Assembly (NCBI GenBank): GCA_900549655.1
Contig: UROZ01000002.1
Span: 1 to 53,097, forward strand
Reading direction: 5' to 3'
Length of the DNA: 53,097 nt
Source: an uncultured Collinsella sp.
GTDB lineage: Bacteria; Actinomycetota; Coriobacteriia; Coriobacteriales; Coriobacteriaceae
How positions within the stretch are numbered: position 1 is the first letter of the stretch; every line of letters begins with the position of its first letter. Below, in pieces: positions 8,347-15,895 of this stretch. A program made the position numbers and the translations under genes. Under the pieces are notes generated by a model. It made no database searches. It was not told the DNA's origin and saw nothing but the letters and a program-made list of their open reading frames with translations.

Positions 8347-9246
8347 TTACAGATGGCGCTCCAGGAAGCGGAAGGCTAGGCGAATCCAAGGGCGGACCGC
8401 CACCTGCTTGTCCTCGTTGTCGACCGCGGTGTTGGCGTTGCCGAGCGAAAGGCCGTGACCACCCTGGTCGAAGACGTGCATCTCGCATGCAACGCCCTCC
8501 TCGGCCATGCGCTGCGCAAACGGGTAGACCTGCGCGATCGGCGCCGTCTTGTCGTCGGACACGCCCCACACAAAGGTCGGTGGCATCTGACGCGAAACAT
8601 GCGTGGTGGGGCAGATGTCGGCCAGATGCTCGTCAGTTGCCTCGCCGCCCGTCACCATCGACAGGTAGTCGTTGAGCAAATCGCGCCCCGTCTTGCCGCC
8701 CGTCTTGGGCACACGCAAGTCAATGCGCGGATCGCGCGTCTGCATGTCACGCACATAGGCAAAGTCGAGCAATGGATAGCCCAGCACCACGGCATCGGGA
8801 CGAATGTCGTCCGGACGCGCCCCGGCAAGTGCCGCGAAGGGGCCGGTCTTCCACTGTGTTGCCAGCGAAGCGCAAATCATGCCGCCAGCAGAAAAGCCCA
8901 CGACGCACACGCGCTTGGGATCGACATGCCACTCGTCAGCGTTGGCGCGCACCGTGGCGACCATCTTGGCAAGATCTGCCTGGGGGTGCGGAAAGCTCAC
9001 GTCACCCGTAGAACTCGTGACATAGTTGAGCACAAAGGCCTGGTAACCGTGATCCAAAAACGCAAACGCCACAGGATCCTGCTCATGCGGAGCGATATGC
9101 GTAAACGCACCTCCGCCACAGATAATCACCGCGGGGCGGCGGCCATTCGGTTTATCGGGCAACGGCTCGGCACCCAAATACGTAAAGGTCGCCGGATATT
9201 CCTCGGTCGGCTCCTCGCCCCACAGCGCATGGTTCTCGACAATCAT
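8347..9246 (-). CDS. Alpha/beta-hydrolase, esterase/lipase family
   Basis: A 299-residue cytoplasmic alpha/beta-hydrolase of the acetyl-esterase/BD-FAE type. The oxyanion-hole region is VIICGGGAF, the nucleophile elbow is GFSAGG, an acid residue is likely in the VSDDKTAP segment, and the histidine is in QGGHGLSLG; the usual triad is complete. It probably removes acetyl or other ester groups from small carbohydrates. The start at 9246 has GGGAG six bases upstream; the frame remains open further upstream but into the regulatory region of the next gene. Substrate unknown; monocistronic. Confidence 0.85.
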   Translation of the reverse strand: MIVENHALWGEEPTEEYPATFTYLGAEPLPDKPNGRRPAVIICGGGAFTHIAPHEQDPVAFAFLDHGYQAFVLNYVTSSTGDVSFPHPQADLAKMVATVRANADEWHVDPKRVCVVGFSAGGMICASLATQWKTGPFAALAGARPDDIRPDAVVLGYPLLDFAYVRDMQTRDPRIDLRVPKTGGKTGRDLLNDYLSMVTGGEATDEHLADICPTTHVSRQMPPTFVWGVSDDKTAPIAQVYPFAQRMAEEGVACEMHVFDQGGHGLSLGNANTAVDNEDKQVAVRPWIRLAFRFLERHL

Positions 9247-9408
9247 ATGTGCTCCCTTCGCGCAAATTAAGCGCCCTTGTTTTTTGCCTTCAAGCGTACC
9301 CCACTTGAACCCGTGGCGCAGAAACACTCCGGCAATAAGTTTCCCTTCAACTGATATATCACATAATCCCAGCTCAGAGGTATCTTTGAGCAGCGTAGAA
9401 TAGGGGCG

Positions 9409-9442
9409 TTGACCAAGCCGCGAAACACATATGAAACGTTTC
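9409..9442 (+). promoter_or_regulatory. Promoter and palindromic operator candidate for crr
   Basis: TTGACC (9409-9414) is a plausible -35, with TATGAA 15 bases on as a weak -10. The perfect palindrome GAAACGTTTC (9433-9442) overlaps that -10 and resembles LacI-family operators. Confidence 0.35.
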
Positions 9443-9489
9443 CGGCAAACCAAACGCGCGATATGCGCCTATTTAAGTTGGAGGCAACT

Positions 9490-10053
9490 ATGGGTCTGCT
9501 CGATTCGCTTAAGTCCACCTTCACCTCGACCGGCGAGGCGTCCGTTCCGCCCGCAGCAAGCTTCGCTACCCGCGAAGGCGTCATCTATGCCCCCGTCAAC
9601 GGCGTGCTCGTCAACCTGAACGAGGTTCCCGACGAGACGATCGCCTCGGGCATGCTTGGCCAGGGCTATGGCATCGAGCCCATTACCGGCACCATCTATG
9701 CGCCCGCCAACGGCCGCATCGGTGCCACCACTGTCACCAACCACTCCATCGGCATGATTACCGAGGACGGCCTGCGCGTGTTCATCCATGTTGGCCTGGG
9801 CACCGTGGAAATGAACGGCAAGGGTTTTGCCCGCTTTGTCGAGATGGGCGATGTGGTCAAGGCAGGCCAGCCGCTCATCAGCTTCGACCGCGAGGCCATT
9901 AAGGCCGCTGGTCACGAGGACATCGTGACCGTCATCGTCTCCGAGCTCGATCGTCTTAAGAGCATCGACCATGTCGGCGAGTCTGGAACGCTTATCGGCG
10001 GCAACCCGCTCGTCAAGCTTGGCGACCCGCTGCTGGTTGCCAAGACCAAGTAG
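9490..10053 (+). CDS. crr: PTS glucose-type EIIA protein
   Basis: A 187-residue stand-alone IIA component of the PTS glucose family. His85 in NHSIGM and His100 in VFIHVGLGTVEMNGKGF match the pair of active-site histidines; the second is the one phosphorylated by HPr. It accepts phosphate from HPr and passes it to a IIB domain, and in other bacteria also regulates sugar permeases. The start follows TTGGAGG by five bases; the open frame upstream of it is promoter sequence. No EIIB/EIIC gene is nearby, so it must serve a PTS encoded elsewhere. A clear terminator follows. Confidence 0.92.
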   Translation: MGLLDSLKSTFTSTGEASVPPAASFATREGVIYAPVNGVLVNLNEVPDETIASGMLGQGYGIEPITGTIYAPANGRIGATTVTNHSIGMITEDGLRVFIHVGLGTVEMNGKGFARFVEMGDVVKAGQPLISFDREAIKAAGHEDIVTVIVSELDRLKSIDHVGESGTLIGGNPLVKLGDPLLVAKTK

Positions 10054-10090
10054 CCAGGCCCCACGCCACACAGCCAAAAGGCACCTCGTC

Positions 10091-10124
10091 AAGCGCCCAC
10101 GACCATTTGGCCGCGGGCGCTTTT
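10091..10124 (+). terminator. Terminator of crr
   Basis: AAGCGCCC pairs with GGGCGCTT and is followed by TTTTCGTTT. Confidence 0.8.
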
Positions 10125-10234
10125 CGTTTGAAAAACCATCCCGCCAATGCCTTATCTGTATAGCCCAAATGAGCCGAGCTGCTAAAATATCGAACTGTAT
10201 GGATAACTATCATTCAACCGTTATGGGAGGATAC

Positions 10235-11638
10235 GTGAACCGCACCAAAATCGCGCAGCTCTATGCCGATGCCGAGTCGCTCGGCGGCCAGACCGTCACC
10301 GTCGCCGGCTGGGTCAAGTCCGTCCGCGACATGAAAAACTTTGGCTTTGTTACGCTCAACGACGGCAGCTGCTTCCGCGACCTGCAGGTCGTCATGAACC
10401 GCGAGGCGCTCGACAACTACGACGAGATCGCTCATCAAAACGTCTCGGCCGCCCTCATCTGCACCGGCACCGTCAAACTGACCCCCGATGCGCCCCAGCC
10501 TTTCGAGCTTTCTGCCACCTCCATCGAGGTCGAGGGCACGAGCGCCCCGGATTACCCGCTGCAGAAGAAGCGCGCAACCGTCGAGTTCCTGCGTACCCAG
10601 CAGCACCTGCGCCCGCGTACTAACCTGTTCCGCGCCGTGTTCCGCATCCGCTCTGTCGCGGCTGCCGCCATCCACCGCTTCTTCCAGGAGCAGGGCTTTG
10701 TCTACGTCAACACTCCCATCATCACCACGAGTGACTGCGAGGGCGCCGGCGAGATGTTCCGCGTGACCACGCTCGACCCCAAAAATCCGCCCCTCACCGA
10801 GTCCGGCGAGGTCGACTGGAGCCAGGACTTCTTTGGCAAGCATGCAAGCCTCACCGTGTCCGGCCAGCTCAATGCCGAGAATTTTGCCATGGCCTTTGGC
10901 GACGTGTACACCTTTGGCCCCACCTTCCGTGCCGAGAACTCCAACACCACGCGCCACGCCGCCGAGTTTTGGATGATCGAGCCCGAGATGGCATTTGCCG
11001 ACCTCAACGACTACATGGATAACGCCGAGGCCATGCTCAAGTACGTCCTTAAGGACGTCATGGCAACCTGCCCCGACGAGCTCAATATGCTCAACAAGTT
11101 TGTGGACAAGGGTCTGCTCGAGCGCCTGGACCATGTCGCCAACTCCGACTTTGCCCGCGTTACCTACACCGAGGCCGTCGAGATCCTGGAGCAGGCCGTC
11201 GCCGCCGGTCACAAGTTTGACTATCCCGTGAGCTGGGGCATCGACCTGCAAACCGAGCACGAGCGTTTCCTGACCGAGGAGCACTTTAAGCGCCCGACCT
11301 TCGTGACCGACTACCCGGCCGAGATCAAGGCGTTCTACATGCGCATGAACGAGGACGGCAAGACCGTCGCCGCCGCCGACTGCCTGGTGCCGGGCATCGG
11401 CGAGATCATCGGTGGCTCCCAGCGCGAGGAGCGCCTGGATCTGCTCGAGGCCCGCATCAAGGACCTGGGTATGAATCCCGAGCAGTACAAGTACTACCTT
11501 GACCTGCGCCGCTACGGTTCCTGCAAGCACGCCGGCTACGGTCTGGGCTTCGAGCGCTTGGTCATGTATCTGACCGGCGTGGGCAACATCCGCGACGTCC
11601 TGCCGCACCCGCGCACCGTGGGCAACGCCGACTTCTAA
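10235..11638 (+). CDS. asnS: Asparaginyl-tRNA synthetase
   Basis: A 467-residue class IIb synthetase, almost the same length as E. coli AsnRS. The N-terminal OB-fold anticodon-binding domain (VTVAGWVKSVRDMKNFGFVTL) is followed by the catalytic core with motif 2 region FRAENSNTTRHAAEFWMIEPE and motif 3 GYGLGFERLVMYLTG; GEIIGGSQREERLD is diagnostic of AsnRS. It charges tRNA-Asn in the cytoplasm. I take GTG at 10235 as the start because GGGAGG lies four bases upstream; the ATG at 10223 overlaps that ribosome binding site. A strong terminator follows. No T-box leader is seen. Confidence 0.96.
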   Translation: MNRTKIAQLYADAESLGGQTVTVAGWVKSVRDMKNFGFVTLNDGSCFRDLQVVMNREALDNYDEIAHQNVSAALICTGTVKLTPDAPQPFELSATSIEVEGTSAPDYPLQKKRATVEFLRTQQHLRPRTNLFRAVFRIRSVAAAAIHRFFQEQGFVYVNTPIITTSDCEGAGEMFRVTTLDPKNPPLTESGEVDWSQDFFGKHASLTVSGQLNAENFAMAFGDVYTFGPTFRAENSNTTRHAAEFWMIEPEMAFADLNDYMDNAEAMLKYVLKDVMATCPDELNMLNKFVDKGLLERLDHVANSDFARVTYTEAVEILEQAVAAGHKFDYPVSWGIDLQTEHERFLTEEHFKRPTFVTDYPAEIKAFYMRMNEDGKTVAAADCLVPGIGEIIGGSQREERLDLLEARIKDLGMNPEQYKYYLDLRRYGSCKHAGYGLGFERLVMYLTGVGNIRDVLPHPRTVGNADF

Positions 11639-11685
11639 TCGTCGAACGCTAGCTCGCGTCGCCACACGCCAACGCTCATCGCACA

Positions 11686-11720
11686 AGCGTCTCTCGACAT
11701 CGGTCGAGAGACGCTTTTTT
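11686..11720 (+). terminator. Terminator of asnS
   Basis: AGCGTCTCTCGAC and GTCGAGAGACGCT form a perfect stem around a short loop, followed by TTTTTT. Confidence 0.92.
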
Positions 11721-11896
11721 CAACAGCATCCGTCAAGCTTTTGGCAAGTTTTTGGTCAGTTGAGCAGGGCTGTTGAAAACTCGACCCGCCGTTTGCCGAC
11801 GACTACCGACCGCCCAGAGCGCCCTGCGCCCCTGGGAAAGCCCCGCGTCCTAGGCTCCATACCGTCGCCACCCAAAACGGAAAGGACGTGGGCACC

Positions 11897-12682
11897 ATGA
11901 CCGAAGCCGCTGTTGAAACCTACGACACCACGACGAGGGGCGCCGCCTCGATGGCAGCCTATCGCGCCGTTCGTATCCTGCAGCTCTTGAGCGAAAACAC
12001 CGGCGAAGACAAGGCCATGCTTTCCGATGAGCTGATCCGGCGCCTCGCCCATCCCGACGACCCCGCCCGCATGCCCATCTCGGCGGCGCGGCGCAGCATC
12101 TACACCGCCATCTCCGCGCTTCGCCATGCCGGATACGAAATTGAATACAAACGCGGCGTGGGCTACAAACTTCTTACCCGCCCGCTCACCGATGAAGAGA
12201 TCATCCGGCTCCACGGTATGGTCATGCGCAACCGCTCCACGCCTATCGCTATCCGCAAGAGCATGGCGCAGCACTTAGTTGCCATGGCGAGCGCCGACGT
12301 TCGCGGCTACCTCGATACACCCGAACCCGCTCCAAGCGCAGGCAGCAAGGCTACCAAGGCAACACGCACGCCCATCAAGCGCATCGACACGTGCGAGCTC
12401 GTCGAGCAGGCCATCGACCACGGAACCACGGTGAGTTTTGATATTTCGAGCGTCACGACACGCGGCGAAACCGAAGCAGCACGGATGACACTCCGTCCCT
12501 TTGCCATCAGGCAGCGCGATGGCATCTCGTATCTGCTGGGAACGGTCTACGACGCCCGAGGCACCGACGATACGCTGCGCACCGTCGAGATCGCCCGTAT
12601 GAGAAACGTCAGCACGCGCCTGCTCGACGGCAAGAAGCTCTTCGCCGCCCTGGACGAGGACGACGCCTCCTCCGCCGCATAA
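11897..12682 (+). CDS. Probable WYL-type transcriptional regulator
   Basis: A 261-residue protein with an N-terminal winged-helix-like part (roughly 15-100; AAYRAVRILQLLSE, then SIYTAISALRHAGYEIEYKR and GVGYKLL) as in HTH/WYL regulators. The C-terminal part is a beta-rich domain (VSFDISSVTTRG, MTLRPFAIRQRDGISYLLGT) resembling a WYL ligand-binding domain, although the exact WYL tripeptide is replaced by SYLLG. Residues 140-160 are an Ala/Thr/Lys linker. The start is the ATG ten bases after AAAGGA; a GTG three codons earlier is too close to it. It is monocistronic before the ABC importer and may regulate that, but no evidence ties them. Confidence 0.65.
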   Translation: MTEAAVETYDTTTRGAASMAAYRAVRILQLLSENTGEDKAMLSDELIRRLAHPDDPARMPISAARRSIYTAISALRHAGYEIEYKRGVGYKLLTRPLTDEEIIRLHGMVMRNRSTPIAIRKSMAQHLVAMASADVRGYLDTPEPAPSAGSKATKATRTPIKRIDTCELVEQAIDHGTTVSFDISSVTTRGETEAARMTLRPFAIRQRDGISYLLGTVYDARGTDDTLRTVEIARMRNVSTRLLDGKKLFAALDEDDASSAA

Positions 12683-12751
12683 GACCCTCCGCCGCCCATT
12701 CGACTACCCGTACCGCCCATCCGATTCTGTATTAAAAAACTCGCCAGGCTG

Positions 12752-12779
12752 TTGTAAAAATGGACATCAGCGCTACTAT
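12752..12779 (+). promoter_or_regulatory. Promoter of the TrpXYZ-type operon
   Basis: TTGTAA (12752-12757), a 16-base spacer and TACTAT (12774-12779) form a good housekeeping promoter 63 bases before the start codon. Confidence 0.6.
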
Positions 12780-12786
12780 AGTCCCA

Positions 12787-12812
12787 CTTGCACTTTGTCC
12801 CAGTGCAGTGTT
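12787..12812 (+). promoter_or_regulatory. Hairpin or operator in the 5' leader
   Basis: TGCACT and AGTGCA, extended by CAC/GTG, form a stem around a TTGTCCC loop directly after the likely transcription start. It could be an operator or a leader hairpin. No leader peptide or T-box core is seen. Confidence 0.4.
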
Positions 12813-12842
12813 TCCAGCCATTTTTATACTGGGGGTAATGAT

Positions 12843-13823
12843 ATGAAGGACATCACCATCAGCCGCAGGAGCCTTCTGGTCTCCGCCGGCCTGCTCGCGC
12901 TCGCCCCGCTCGCCGGATGCGGCCGCAGCTCTGGTTCCGGCTCCGCTGCCGCCGGTTCCGACTACACCATCGGCGTTCTGCAGCTCACCGAGCACTCCGC
13001 GCTCGATGCCGCCAACGACGGCTTCGTCAAGGCCATCAAGAAGAGCGGCCTTAAGGTCAAGATCGACCAGAAGAACGCCCAGAACGACCAGTCCACGTGT
13101 AAGTCCATTGCCGACAAGTTTGTGGGCGACAACGTCAACCTGATTTATGCCATCGCCACGCCCGCCGCGCAGGCTGCCGCCGGCGCCACGGCCGATATCC
13201 CCATCGTGGGCTGCGCCATCACCGACTACGCCGCCTCCGGCCTGGTCCAGGACAACGACAAGCCCGGCACCAACGTCACGGGCGCTTCCGACCTCACCCC
13301 GGTCGCCGAGCAGCTCGAGATGATGCAGAAGGTCCTGCCCGACGTAAAGAAGGTCGGCCTGCTCTACTGCACCGCCGAGTCCAACTCCGACGTCCAAATC
13401 AAGGCCGCCAAGAAGGAGCTCGACAAGCTTGGCCTCGAGTACACTGACTTCACCGTCTCGAGCTCCAACGAGATTCAGTCCGTCGTCGAGTCTGCCGTGG
13501 GCAAGGTCGACGCGCTGTACTCCCCCACCGACAACACCATCGCCGCGGGTGCCTCGCAGGTCGGCCAGATCTGCAAGGAAAACAAGCTTCCCTTCGTGAC
13601 TGGCGAGGAGGGTATGTGCATGGCCGGCGGCCTGTTCACCCTCTCCATCAATTACGAGGACCTGGGCTACGCCGCGGGCGAGATGGCCGTTAAGATCCTG
13701 AAGGGCGAGGCCAAGCCCGAAGACATGCCGATCAAGCACCTCTCGAGCAAGGACCTGGTCGTCGTCAAGAACGACGAAATGGCCGAGGCCCTGGGCATCG
13801 ACCTTTCCGCTCTGGACGCGTAA
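12843..13823 (+). CDS. ABC importer substrate-binding lipoprotein (TrpX-like)
   Basis: A 326-residue lipoprotein. The signal peptide has twin arginine-like ISRRSLL and ends in the lipobox LAGC, with Cys22 as the lipidated residue; a Ser/Gly/Ala linker follows. The rest is the two-lobed ABC_sub_bind family (YTIGVLQLTEHSALDAANDGF at the first strand), the family of the TrpX tryptophan-binding protein. It would hold the ligand outside the membrane for the permease and ATPase that follow. The ATG has GGGGG six bases upstream. Ligand is likely an aromatic amino acid or another small amine, not shown by the sequence. Confidence 0.88.
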   Translation: MKDITISRRSLLVSAGLLALAPLAGCGRSSGSGSAAAGSDYTIGVLQLTEHSALDAANDGFVKAIKKSGLKVKIDQKNAQNDQSTCKSIADKFVGDNVNLIYAIATPAAQAAAGATADIPIVGCAITDYAASGLVQDNDKPGTNVTGASDLTPVAEQLEMMQKVLPDVKKVGLLYCTAESNSDVQIKAAKKELDKLGLEYTDFTVSSSNEIQSVVESAVGKVDALYSPTDNTIAAGASQVGQICKENKLPFVTGEEGMCMAGGLFTLSINYEDLGYAAGEMAVKILKGEAKPEDMPIKHLSSKDLVVVKNDEMAEALGIDLSALDA

Positions 13824-13892
13824 TGCCATACGCGGCATGCGTCTAGAGCCCGTGCTCGCGCTTTAGCCGCGTTATTCAATATCTGAGCCACA

Positions 13893-13931
13893 GGGGCGGG
13901 CGCTGTAGACCGGCGTCCGCCCTGCTTGTTT
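13893..13931 (+). terminator. Intercistronic hairpin between binding protein and permease
   Basis: GGGCGGGCGC pairs with GCGTCCGCCC followed by TGCTTGTTT. In such operons an imperfect terminator here lets the binding protein be made in excess over the membrane parts; this role is inferred. Confidence 0.6.
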
Positions 13932-14026
13932 CAGGTAAAACAAAACGTCTGTCCGTAACTCTTCTATGCATTGTTACCGCTATTATGGTGAATCACGTGT
14001 CCACCCTATCCTAGGAGGTATGAAGC

Positions 14027-14950
14027 ATGCTCATTGCATTGCAGGGCGCCGTTTCGCAGGGCGTCCTCTGGGGCATTATGGTGCTTGGCGTGTTTATCAC
14101 GTTCCGCCTGCTCGACATTCCCGATATGACCTGCGACGGCAGCTTTGCCCTCGGCGGCTGCGTTTGCGCCGTGCTCATCGTCAACAACAACGTCGACCCG
14201 CTGCTCGCCGTTTTGGCCGGCATGTGCGCCGGTGCCATCGCGGGCGCCGTCACGGGTATTCTGACCACCGTCTTTGAGATTCCCGCGATCCTGGCCGGAA
14301 TTCTTACGCAGATCAGCCTGTGGTCCATCAACCTGCGCATCATGGGCAAGTCCAACACGCCCATCCTTGCCAAGGGCACCATCTTCTCGTCCGTCAGCAA
14401 CATGACCGGTCTGCCGCAGTCCACCGTTGCCATCATCTTGGGCATCCTGCTCGCCGTGGCTATCGTTGCCATCCTGTATTGGTTCTTTGGCACCGAGATC
14501 GGCTCGGCGCTGCGCGCCACCGGCAACAACGAGTACATGATCCGCGCCCTGGGCGTTAACACCAACACCACCAAGATGATCGCCCTCGTGCTCTCCAACG
14601 CCCTCATCGGCCTTGCCGGCGCGCTCATCTGCCAGAGCCAAAAGTATGCCGATATCGGTATGGGCACCGGCGCCATCGTCATCGGCCTTGCCGCCATCGT
14701 CATCGGCGAGGTGCTCGGTCGTCTGCTGCCCGGTGGCCTCACGCAGTTTGGCGTCCGCCTGGCCTCCGCCGTCTTTGGCTCCGTGGTCTACTTCCTCATC
14801 CGCGCCATCGTGCTGCAGCTGGGCATGGATGCCAACGACATGAAGCTGCTCTCCGCCGTGATCGTCGCCGTGGCCCTGTGCGTGCCCGTGGTTTGGGAGC
14901 GCTACAAGCTCCGCAGCTCCTATACGAGGGGAGATGAGGCAGATGCTTAA
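14027..14950 (+). CDS. ABC importer permease (TrpY-like, branched-chain type)
   Basis: A 307-residue permease of the BPD_transp_2 family with about eight or nine hydrophobic segments, starting LQGAVSQGVLWGIMVLGVFITFRLLDIPDMTCDGSFALGG in outline. The strand DIPDMTCDGSFALGG and the LRATGNNEYMIRALGV cytoplasmic loop, the likely ATPase contact, are typical of the TrpXYZ group. AGGAGG lies eight bases before the ATG. It overlaps the ATPase gene by a few bases, so the two are translationally coupled. It would form the channel of the importer in the cytoplasmic membrane. Confidence 0.9.
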   Translation: MLIALQGAVSQGVLWGIMVLGVFITFRLLDIPDMTCDGSFALGGCVCAVLIVNNNVDPLLAVLAGMCAGAIAGAVTGILTTVFEIPAILAGILTQISLWSINLRIMGKSNTPILAKGTIFSSVSNMTGLPQSTVAIILGILLAVAIVAILYWFFGTEIGSALRATGNNEYMIRALGVNTNTTKMIALVLSNALIGLAGALICQSQKYADIGMGTGAIVIGLAAIVIGEVLGRLLPGGLTQFGVRLASAVFGSVVYFLIRAIVLQLGMDANDMKLLSAVIVAVALCVPVVWERYKLRSSYTRGDEADA

Positions 14951-15737
14951 GCTTTCGCACGTCAAGAAGACCTTTAACAAGGGTACCGTCACCGAGAAGC
15001 GCGCCCTCACCGGCGTCGACCTCACCCTCAATGACGGCGACTTTGTAACCGTGATCGGCGGCAACGGCGCCGGCAAGTCCACGCTGCTCAACATGATCGC
15101 CGGCGTGTATCCGCTCGACTCGGGCGTTATTGAGCTCGACGGCAACGATATCTCGCGCTTGAGTGAGTCGCAGCGCGCCAAGTACCTGGGCCGCGTGTTC
15201 CAGGACCCCATGCGCGGCACCGCTGCCGACATGCAGATTGCCGAGAACCTGGCCCTCGCCAAGCGTCGCGGTCAGCGTCGCGGTCTTTCGTGGGGCGTCA
15301 CCAAGGCCGAGAAGGACGAGTACGTCGAGCTGCTCAAGCGTCTGGACCTTGGTCTGGACACGCGCCTCAACGCCAAGGTCGGTCTGCTTTCGGGCGGCCA
15401 GCGCCAGGCGCTCACCCTGCTCATGGCCACGCTCACCAAACCGCGTCTGCTGCTGCTCGACGAGCACACCGCCGCGCTCGACCCCAAGACGGCCTCCAAG
15501 GTGCTCAACCTGACCGAGGAGATCGTCGACGAGAACCATCTGACCACGCTCATGGTCACGCATAACATGAACGACGCCATCCGTCTGGGCAACCGCCTGA
15601 TCATGATGCACGAGGGTCACGTGATCTACGACGTGTCCGGCGATGAAAAGAAGTCGCTTACCGTGGCCGATCTGCTCCAGAAGTTCGAGGAAGTCTCGGG
15701 CGGCGAGCTCGCCAACGACCGCATGCTGCTAAGCTAA
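14943..15737 (+). CDS. ABC importer ATP-binding protein (TrpZ-like)
   Basis: A 264-residue ABC ATPase with Walker A GGNGAGKST (39-47), Q-loop in RVFQDPMRG, signature LSGGQRQAL, Walker B LLLLDEHTAAL and H-loop histidine in MVTHNMND; all catalytic residues are present. It powers the upstream permease. I prefer the ATG at 14943, which GAGG precedes by three bases; an ATG at 14934 is also possible. It overlaps the permease stop by eight bases. Two hairpins end the operon. Confidence 0.93.
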   Translation: MLKLSHVKKTFNKGTVTEKRALTGVDLTLNDGDFVTVIGGNGAGKSTLLNMIAGVYPLDSGVIELDGNDISRLSESQRAKYLGRVFQDPMRGTAADMQIAENLALAKRRGQRRGLSWGVTKAEKDEYVELLKRLDLGLDTRLNAKVGLLSGGQRQALTLLMATLTKPRLLLLDEHTAALDPKTASKVLNLTEEIVDENHLTTLMVTHNMNDAIRLGNRLIMMHEGHVIYDVSGDEKKSLTVADLLQKFEEVSGGELANDRMLLS

Positions 15738-15776
15738 AACCTGCCAAAAAGGGACAGGTTTATTTTGGTAGGTTTT
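15736..15776 (+). terminator. Terminator hairpin 1 after the ABC operon (GGGACAG loop)
   Basis: AAAACCTGCC pairs with GGTAGGTTTT; the loop holds AAAAAGGGACAGG. The stem begins inside the stop codon of the ATPase gene. Confidence 0.75.
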
Positions 15777-15791
15777 ATCTGCGCAAACGCC

Positions 15792-15831
15792 AAAACCGCC
15801 GCAAAGGGACAGAGGCCCTTGCGGCGGTTTT
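15792..15831. terminator. Terminator hairpin 2 (GGGACAG loop)
   Basis: AAAACCGCCGCAA pairs perfectly with TTGCGGCGGTTTT around GGGACAGAGGCCC. The A- and T-runs on both sides would let it work in either direction. Confidence 0.85.
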
Positions 15832-15895
15832 CGCATATTATGTCGATAATCCGATATTCAACCAGACATTCTGGCTAAGGACTAAGGAAACTGCC

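Noticed and set aside
9971..10234. An 88-codon N-terminal extension of asnS
   Set aside because: It would run through the end of crr and its terminator; the GTG at 10235 has a fitting ribosome site and gives the normal AsnRS length.
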